Shown here: piece after piece, positions 27,531-33,160 of the stretch
How the letters are laid out: each line of letters begins with the position of its first letter
Position numbering within the stretch: position 1 is the stretch's first letter
Notes under the pieces: generated by a model
What the model was told of the DNA's origin: nothing
The model's database searches: none
What the model saw: only the letters and a program-made list of their open reading frames with translations
Assembly (NCBI GenBank): GCA_046964515.1
Contig: JBKUYM010000012.1
Span: 1-33,160 of the forward strand
From: UMGS1663 sp046964515
GTDB lineage: Bacteria > Bacillota > Clostridia > TANB77 > CAG-508
DNA length: 33,160 nt
Reading direction: 5' to 3'
Position numbers and translations under genes: made by a program

Positions 27531-28253
27531 TCACACAAAAAAGAAAGTCATCATCATTGCTATTAAAGTATATATGACTATCTTTAACATACAATTGAAA
27601 AATAATATAAACATGGTCATAGGAATACCTTTTTCATTCATTTTTTCATAAGTTTGTACGAATTCTTCTACTTCTTCTTGTGTAATCTGGTTATTTTCTT
27701 TTATATATGCTTGCATATAATCTCTTGCTATAAATTTTGCTTTTGTCATAGCATCTATTTCTAAATAACTTCTAACCATATAATATAAAAAACTTAACCC
27801 TATTAAAATGATTAGTTGTAAATTATAATTTTTTAAAATACCAATGATTGTTAAGATAATAGAAAACAAGAAATATAGTAAATATACATTAGAATAAATA
27901 AAATTAAATAATAATCGTTTCCTTCCTTGTATAGAATGCAAACATTCATGTGCTATGGTTTGTATCCTGGTGTAAGAATCTTTAATATTGGCTATCCATA
28001 TGGTATTTGTAGTTGCTATATATAAACTCGTTTTATTTTCTTTATTTTCATTTTCTTTTATACTTACAGTTTCATTATGTAGCATTTTTAAAATATGCTG
28101 ACAAATTTCTTTATTGTTTGGAAATTTTTTTGCTATTTGATCTAATCTTTCATTTTTTATCATTTCTTTCATTTTTTTCGTACTAGTCTTAAATAATCCT
28201 GCTACTATTATAAGTAATAGTATTTCACCTATTAATACGCCTATCCATTCCAT
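27531..28253 (-). CDS. YugP-like membrane zinc metallopeptidase
   Basis: This 240-residue protein has an N-terminal hydrophobic segment (about 3-20), the gluzincin signature HECLH (His102, Glu103, His106) in IAHECLHSIQG, two or three membrane segments (about 118-162), and an EIDAM motif (Glu165, Asp167) that fits the third metal ligand. A last hydrophobic segment lies at the C-terminus. This layout matches the neutral zinc peptidase family PF04298 (YugP). The second catalytic-motif position is Cys instead of the more common Val or Ile. Substrate unknown. It is convergent with the Lon-like gene. Confidence 0.85.
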   Translation of the reverse strand: MEWIGVLIGEILLLIIVAGLFKTSTKKMKEMIKNERLDQIAKKFPNNKEICQHILKMLHNETVSIKENENKENKTSLYIATTNTIWIANIKDSYTRIQTIAHECLHSIQGRKRLLFNFIYSNVYLLYFLFSIILTIIGILKNYNLQLIILIGLSFLYYMVRSYLEIDAMTKAKFIARDYMQAYIKENNQITQEEVEEFVQTYEKMNEKGIPMTMFILFFNCMLKIVIYTLIAMMMTFFFV

Positions 28254-28301
28254 ATTTTATCCCTCTTTTTATCTATTTTATTTTTCATTTATAAAGTAAA
28301 A

Positions 28302-28336
28302 CGAGCATAAAAATGCTTTTCCCATTTTTATACTCG
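28302..28336 (-). terminator. Terminator of the GT4-ylbF operon
   Basis: A 14-bp stem (28323-28336 with 28302-28315, one T-G wobble on the minus strand) is followed by TTTTACTTT, 30 nt after the ylbF-family stop. Confidence 0.75.
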
Positions 28337-28365
28337 ACAAATTATTTATTTTCCTTTATATTCGT

Positions 28366-28698
28366 TTATAATACATCCTGTACAGACTCTGCTATTATTT
28401 TATTAACATCAGCAAGCATTACATTAAATTTTACTTCTAAATCAAAGTATTCTTTAATTTCTTTATTTTGAATTAAAATAGTATACATTTCTTGTAACTT
28501 TTTATTTTTTTCTTGCGCTACTTCTTCACCTTTCATGGCAAGTACTTGTATATCATATCTCAATTTTTCAAAATCATCGATTTTTTGTTTTAATTCTATA
28601 TTTTCCTCTATATGTCCTTTAATTGTTTTATATTGTACATATTCTGGTGACTGTCTAATTTCTTTTGCTAGTTGATTAGCCGTATCATATACATTCAT
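28366..28698 (-). CDS. YlbF/YmcA-family protein
   Basis: This 110-residue all-helical protein is of the Com_YlbF family (PF06133), seen in the NVYDTANQLAKEIRQSPEY opening and the helix-rich heptad-like core. In Bacillus the YlbF-YmcA-YaaT complex binds RNase Y and steers mRNA processing, competence and sporulation. It also resembles YheA of the same family, so the exact orthologue is unclear. AGGAG lies before ATG 28698, and it follows the GT4 gene by 54 nt in one operon. Confidence 0.88.
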   Translation of the reverse strand: MNVYDTANQLAKEIRQSPEYVQYKTIKGHIEENIELKQKIDDFEKLRYDIQVLAMKGEEVAQEKNKKLQEMYTILIQNKEIKEYFDLEVKFNVMLADVNKIIAESVQDVL

Positions 28699-28752
28699 GT
28701 GTATTCTCCTTTTTTTACTCTAAACAAAAATACCCCGTCCCCAAATGTTTTA

Positions 28753-30045
28753 TTATGCATAGGCATGTTTTTTCTTGAAGCTTAGTAGGTTGGTAATTTC
28801 TGCATCTGAATTTTTAGCTTTTTTAGCTTTGTTGGCTTTTTCTTGCATAATTTGATTTGCTTGTCTTTCTGCCATGGTTTGACAAATTGCTTTTTGATAA
28901 GTAAAGTGTGTATCTTGTGCTATTTTGTTCCAATTATATTCTTGTTTTACTTTTGCTTTTGCATTTTTTGAAACTGTATTACACAATTGATGGTCATATA
29001 ATAATGTTAGAATAGAATCTGCAATAGAATTTGGATTTCCTGTGTAGCTTTTCATTCCTGTAACACCATGTTCTACGATTTCGTTTAATCCTCCTGTATC
29101 AGATACAACTGTTGGTACTCCTGCTAACATAGCTTCTAAGGCAACAATTCCAAATGGTTCATAAGTACTTGGAAATACAGCCACATCTGCACATTTATAC
29201 ATTTTTTGTACTTGTTTAGCATTTAAGTAACCTGTAAAATACACTTTATTACCTATTCCCATATGTTCTACTTGTGCTCTTAAATCATCTATCATACCGC
29301 CTTTTCCTGCAATTAGTAATTTTGCGTCATGATAGCCATTTAAAATTTTGGGCATAGCAGAAAGCAAGTGTTGTATTCCTTTTTCATAAACTAGTCTTCC
29401 CATATATAAAATAATTTTTTCATTATCTGCTGCATACTGTCTTCTAAATTCATAGTCTCTTTCTATTCCATTAAAGTTATTTAAATTAATTCCATTAGGT
29501 ATCACATTAATTTTATCAAAAGGTAGTCCAAATAATCCTTGAATATGTCCTTTCATATAATTGCTGTTAACAATTACTTCTGTAGATTCATAAGTAAGCA
29601 TCCATTCTGTGTCATTAATGTATCTTTGTGTATCATCATGAACACCACTATTTCTGCCACTTTCTGTTGCATGAATGGTAGATACTACAGGAATTTTATA
29701 AGCATGTTTTAATGTTTTGGCACTATTGGCTACTAACCAATCATGGGCATGAATAACATCAAAATTACCCTCCTTTGCGATAATTTCTGATGCTTTTGCA
29801 ACCATATTAAAGTTTAGTTGTAAAATCCAGTCTATAAAGTTGTTTGGTCTTATCATATAATTATCTACTCGATATACCTTTACCCCTTTATCATCTTCAA
29901 AATATGGTGTATCTCCATCTCTATAGGTTACAACGGTTACATCATGACCATCTTTGATTAATCTTTTGGATAGGTCATGTACGACTCTTGCAATTCCTCC
30001 TACAATTCTTGGTGGATATTCCCATGTTAACATTAAAATTTTCAT
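28753..30045 (-). CDS. GT4 glycosyltransferase, probable glycogen synthase type
   Basis: This 430-residue GT-B fold enzyme begins MKILMLTWEYPPRIVGGIARV, the donor-proximal glycine-rich loop of the glycogen/sucrose synthase group. It has VIHAHDWLVANSAK, VNSNYMKGHI, NVIPNGIN, and the nucleotide-sugar-binding YEPFGIVALEAML with the E-x7-E pair. ATG 30045 is preferred; the frame is open further but the only upstream site is GGGG 13 nt away. It lies divergent from a DUF4912 protein and a GH57 branching enzyme, a setting that supports alpha-1,4-glucan synthesis. Cell-wall or lipid glycosylation cannot be excluded. Confidence 0.85.
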   Translation of the reverse strand: MKILMLTWEYPPRIVGGIARVVHDLSKRLIKDGHDVTVVTYRDGDTPYFEDDKGVKVYRVDNYMIRPNNFIDWILQLNFNMVAKASEIIAKEGNFDVIHAHDWLVANSAKTLKHAYKIPVVSTIHATESGRNSGVHDDTQRYINDTEWMLTYESTEVIVNSNYMKGHIQGLFGLPFDKINVIPNGINLNNFNGIERDYEFRRQYAADNEKIILYMGRLVYEKGIQHLLSAMPKILNGYHDAKLLIAGKGGMIDDLRAQVEHMGIGNKVYFTGYLNAKQVQKMYKCADVAVFPSTYEPFGIVALEAMLAGVPTVVSDTGGLNEIVEHGVTGMKSYTGNPNSIADSILTLLYDHQLCNTVSKNAKAKVKQEYNWNKIAQDTHFTYQKAICQTMAERQANQIMQEKANKAKKAKNSDAEITNLLSFKKKHAYA

Positions 30046-30101
30046 AGGTTTTTGTATGCCCCTTTCAAAATATTTTCTTTTGTATACTGCTTTTTTTATT
30101 G

Positions 30102-30130
30102 TATACAACTTTTCGATAAAAGTAAACTAT
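30102..30130 (-). promoter_or_regulatory. Possible promoter of the GT4 operon
   Basis: The minus strand reads TTTACT, 17 nt, TACAAT, ending about 55 nt before the start codon. A 10-bp palindrome TTGTATACAA overlaps the -10 box. Positions are approximate because the area is A+T-rich. Confidence 0.45.
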
Positions 30131-30258
30131 TTTTGATAAAATTGTTCAACTTTTTTCTACTATTTTTTTCATTTTTCTTCTTAATTTCTATTGAAATTCT
30201 TTTTTTTATGTTATACTATATAAGAGAATATTTATAATTTTACTAAGGAGGAAATTCG

Positions 30259-31308
30259 ATGCCAAGAAAAGCAAAAGATACCATAGAAAACACAAATTTA
30301 GAAGAAGTAAAAAAAGAAGCTATTCGTAAAAAAAAGACAACTACTCCCCAAGAGGAAAGTGTGAAAAAAGTTTCTAGTAAAGCTACCTCTTCTAAAAAGG
30401 GAACTGCTAAAGTAGAAAAGATAGCTAAAGATACGAATTCTAAAAAGACGGCATCTACTTCTACTGCTAAGAAAAAAGCTTCTTCCATAGAAATCCCAAT
30501 AGTAGTGGCATCGGAAATAGAAAATAAATCTAAAACAACTAAAAAGTCTACTGCTACCTCTTCACCCAAGTCTAAAAAAGCTTCTGACACAACCTCTAAA
30601 GCTGTAAAAAAGAAGACATCTTCTAAAAAGGTAGCTTCCAAAGATGTAAACCCTAAAAGCAAAAAAACGACAAGTGTAAAGAAAGAAAAAAAAGTAGCTA
30701 CTGCCAAAAAAGTAGAAGTTTTAGAATATTATGATCTTCCCTATCGATATAATCAAACTGTCGTGAAAGTATTGGCACAAACTCCTAATACGCTATTTGT
30801 TTATTGGGATATTTCTGATACTGATCGTCAAAATTATATAGATACTTATGGGGAATACTTTTTTCATAATACAAAACCCGTGTTGGTTATTCATAATTTA
30901 ACGATGCATTATGCTTTTGAAGTAGATATTCATGATTTTGCTAATAGTTGGTATTTACAAGTAAGAGATAGTAAATGCGATTACCAAATTGAATTAGGTA
31001 GAAGACCTATTAATCAGTATGTTTCTATTCCCAATGCTTATTTATATATATCTTCTTCTAATCCTATTCAATCACCAAATGATCATATTCTAGTAAGTAG
31101 TTTAAAAAAGAAAGTTGCTTTTCGTAATGTAAAAACAAATGATAAGATTCAAAAAGATATTTCTTCGATTCCTATTTTTGAAAAGATATCTAAATTATTA
31201 CCAATTCAAGATTTATATCAAAAATTATATGGTAATGAATCCTTTCATTTTAATCAATTTGATTTTAAAAATCCTTCTTCTGGAAATCCCACTTCTACTT
31301 TTAAATAA
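30259..31308 (+). CDS. DUF4912 protein with basic disordered N-terminus
   Basis: This 349-residue protein has two parts. Residues 1-150 are low-complexity, dominated by Lys, Ser, Thr and Ala (repeats such as SSKKGTAKVEK and KKKTSSKKVASK), and must be disordered and strongly positive. From about 153 the sequence (YYDLPYRYNQTVVKVLAQ, LFVYWDIS, SWYLQVRD, YLYISSSNPI) matches the DUF4912 domain. DUF4912 genes often lie beside GH57 and GT4 glycogen genes, as here. A glucan-associated structural or binding role is an inference. AAGGAGG precedes the ATG. A transcript end is predicted at 31354-31401, before the GH57 gene. Confidence 0.88.
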   Translation: MPRKAKDTIENTNLEEVKKEAIRKKKTTTPQEESVKKVSSKATSSKKGTAKVEKIAKDTNSKKTASTSTAKKKASSIEIPIVVASEIENKSKTTKKSTATSSPKSKKASDTTSKAVKKKTSSKKVASKDVNPKSKKTTSVKKEKKVATAKKVEVLEYYDLPYRYNQTVVKVLAQTPNTLFVYWDISDTDRQNYIDTYGEYFFHNTKPVLVIHNLTMHYAFEVDIHDFANSWYLQVRDSKCDYQIELGRRPINQYVSIPNAYLYISSSNPIQSPNDHILVSSLKKKVAFRNVKTNDKIQKDISSIPIFEKISKLLPIQDLYQKLYGNESFHFNQFDFKNPSSGNPTSTFK

Positions 31309-31353
31309 AAACTTAAGAAAATATGTGTTAGTATTTTATGATGAAAAAATGTG

Positions 31354-31401
31354 ATGTTGTAAACATTTGTTAGACATATACACTTTGTTTACAACATTTT
31401 T
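31354..31401 (+). terminator. Hairpin after the DUF4912 gene
   Basis: ATGTTGTAAACA (31354-31365) pairs perfectly over 12 bp with TGTTTACAACAT (31386-31397), followed by TTTT. The 20-nt loop is long for a terminator, so partial read-through into the GH57 gene is possible. Confidence 0.65.
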
Positions 31402-31453
31402 ATATAAAGGACTTATCCCATTGTCCTAATTTGAAAACAAAGGAGAAAATTAC

Positions 31454-33052
31454 ATGAAACCAAATCAACCAAAAGGCTATGTTAGTTTTGTACTACATGC
31501 GCATTTACCTTTTATCCATCATCCTGAAAATGATACCTATTTAGAAGAAGAATGGTTATTTGAGGCTATTTCTGAAACGTATCTTCCTCTTCTTGCTAAT
31601 TTTGAAAGATTAGTCGCAGAGGGCGTCGATTTTAGAATTACTATGTCTATGACCCCTCCTCTTTTGAATATGTTAGATAATAAGTTATTACAAGAACGTT
31701 ATATAAAGTACTTGGAAAAGCATATTGAACTTGCAGAAAAGGAAATGGAAAGAACTACTTATGATGCCAAATTAAATCATCTTTCACATTATTACTATGA
31801 TCGTTATTCCCATGATTTAACTACTTTTCGTGACCAGTATGCGTGTAATATTATTTCTGGTTTCAAACATTTCCAAGATATTGGGGTATTAGAAATTATT
31901 ACTTGCGGTGCAACACATGGTTATTTTCCTATTTTGTATGTGACAGAGCAAACCGTTAAAGCACAAATTGCTGTCGGTGTTCAAACTTATGAAAAGTATT
32001 TTGGAAAGAAGCCTCGTGGTATTTGGCTTCCAGAATGTGGCTATGTGCCAGAAGCAGATAAATATTTAAAAGAATTTGGTATTGAATATATTATTACAGA
32101 ATCCCATGGTGTTTTATATGCTGACCCAGCACCTATTTATGGTACTTATGCACCTATTGTTTCTCCTAATGGTGTGATTGCTTTTGGTCGTGATATGGAA
32201 TCTTCAAGACAAGTATGGAGTTCGGTTAATGGTTATCCTGGTGATTATAACTATCGTGAATTTTATCGTGATATTGGTTATGATGTACAAGATTATGATT
32301 ATATTAAACCTTATATTGCAGCTAATGGGGCTCGTGTTCCTACTGGTATTAAATATTATCGCATTACAGGTGAGAATCAAGAAAAAGATTATTATGATGT
32401 GCAATGGGCTAAAGATTCTGCTGAAAAACAAGCTGGTCATTTTCTAAATTGTAGAATTGAGCAAATTAACCATGCTGCTTCTTATATGGATAAACCACCT
32501 ATTATTTTATGTCCTTATGATGCTGAGTTATATGGACATTGGTGGTATGAAGGTCCCTACTGGTTATATATTCTATTTAAAAAAATTTATTTTGACCAAG
32601 ATCAGTTTGCTCTAATTACACCTGGTGAATATATTGATTGTTACCCAGAAATCCAAGAATGTAGTCCTTGTCGTTCTAGTTGGGGTGCTAATGGTTATAG
32701 TGAAGTATGGTTAAATCCTACTAATGATTATGCACATAGACATTTACATGTAGCTGGTGAGCGTATGGTAGAACTTGCTAACACCTTTGCTGATGAACAA
32801 GATAATTTAAAAATACAAGCCCTAAATCAATGTGCTAGAGAATTGCTATTAGCACAAAGTAGTGATTGGTTATTTATTATTACCAATGGTACTATGGTGG
32901 ATTATGCTAAGAAAAGAATTAAGGATCATATTGGTCGTTTTACTAAATTATATGAGCAGATTAGGACTGATAAGATTGATAAGAAATTTTTAAAACAAAT
33001 TCAAGAAATTGATTGTATTTTTCCTGAGATTGATTATAGGATTTATAGATAA
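31454..33052 (+). CDS. GH57 1,4-alpha-glucan branching enzyme
   Basis: This 532-residue glycoside hydrolase family 57 protein with a DUF1957-type C-terminal helical region creates alpha-1,6 branches in glycogen. It opens GYVSFVLHAHLPFIHHPE with the family's metal/substrate histidines. The nucleophile is Glu194 in WLPECGY and the acid/base Asp356 in CPYDAELYGHWWYEGP. These lie close to the published catalytic pairs of GH57 branching enzymes, in which Glu is near 184 and Asp near 353. AAAGGAG precedes ATG 31454. It is the last gene of the rightward DUF4912-GH57 unit, near the divergent GT4 synthase-like gene. Confidence 0.94.
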   Translation: MKPNQPKGYVSFVLHAHLPFIHHPENDTYLEEEWLFEAISETYLPLLANFERLVAEGVDFRITMSMTPPLLNMLDNKLLQERYIKYLEKHIELAEKEMERTTYDAKLNHLSHYYYDRYSHDLTTFRDQYACNIISGFKHFQDIGVLEIITCGATHGYFPILYVTEQTVKAQIAVGVQTYEKYFGKKPRGIWLPECGYVPEADKYLKEFGIEYIITESHGVLYADPAPIYGTYAPIVSPNGVIAFGRDMESSRQVWSSVNGYPGDYNYREFYRDIGYDVQDYDYIKPYIAANGARVPTGIKYYRITGENQEKDYYDVQWAKDSAEKQAGHFLNCRIEQINHAASYMDKPPIILCPYDAELYGHWWYEGPYWLYILFKKIYFDQDQFALITPGEYIDCYPEIQECSPCRSSWGANGYSEVWLNPTNDYAHRHLHVAGERMVELANTFADEQDNLKIQALNQCARELLLAQSSDWLFIITNGTMVDYAKKRIKDHIGRFTKLYEQIRTDKIDKKFLKQIQEIDCIFPEIDYRIYR

Positions 33053-33099
33053 AAATAGACCACAAAGAAAATTCTCATGTATTCTTTGTGGTCTATTTT
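33052..33099 (+). terminator. Terminator of the GH57 gene
   Basis: An 18-bp perfect stem (33052-33069 with 33082-33099) begins at the last base of the stop codon, has a 12-nt loop, and ends in TTTT. Confidence 0.9.
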
Positions 33100-33160
33100 A
33101 GTATAGACAAACTTACTTAAATGTTTTTCATTTATATTAACTTACCTACTATACATTGAG

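Noticed and set aside
30243..30707. 154-codon minus-strand frame rich in Phe, Val, Leu and Glu
   Set aside because: It is the mirror of the Lys/Ser/Thr repeats of the DUF4912 gene and has no start signal; low-complexity coding sequence leaves the opposite strand open by chance.

Overview
The window comes from a low-GC, spore-forming Firmicute, most likely class Clostridia. The evidence is the strong A+T bias, a stage II sporulation amidase (SpoIIP) with a sigma-E-like promoter, canonical TTGACA/TATAAT promoters, AGGAGG ribosome binding sites and several TTG or GTG starts. Species cannot be fixed from the sequence alone; an uncultured gut lineage is plausible.

Positions 1-5103 are a small integrated element next to a tRNA-Gly(TCC) gene. 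It carries two tandem XRE-type mini-regulators, a 93-residue protein of unknown role, a rolling-circle-type replication initiator (Rep_trans-like), a previously missable 58-residue TTG-start gene, a divergent operator region, a CI/LexA-like repressor and a large serine recombinase co-transcribed with the repressor. The recombinase reading frame runs into the tRNA gene and takes its stop codon there. Its last part is repeated at the very left edge of the window (55 nt plus 22 nt identical, offset exactly 5020 bp). There the frame continues into the left end of the element. The left edge is therefore an element-to-element junction: a circle (attP), a tandem array, or an assembly-graph trace of either. 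No conjugation genes are visible.

Positions 5083-23169 are chromosomal and almost all on the minus strand: tRNA-Gly, a small unknown gene, spoIIP, the stress/translation operon recJ-rel-MBL hydrolase-hisS, a VanY-type carboxypeptidase, pyruvate kinase, alpha-glucan phosphorylase, an MFS transporter, a frameshifted dprA, folD and a Y-family DNA polymerase.

Positions 23337-27478 are on the plus strand: tsaE, then tsaB-rimI (tRNA t6A synthesis with an acetyltransferase), then a Lon-like AAA protease. Positions 27531-30045 return to the minus strand with a YugP-like membrane zinc peptidase, a YlbF-family protein and a GT4 glycosyltransferase. Divergent from that, on the plus strand, are a DUF4912 protein and a GH57 branching enzyme. 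Together with the phosphorylase and pyruvate kinase these suggest a glycogen synthesis, branching and breakdown module feeding glycolysis. Intrinsic terminators and sigma-A-type promoters are clear at many boundaries.
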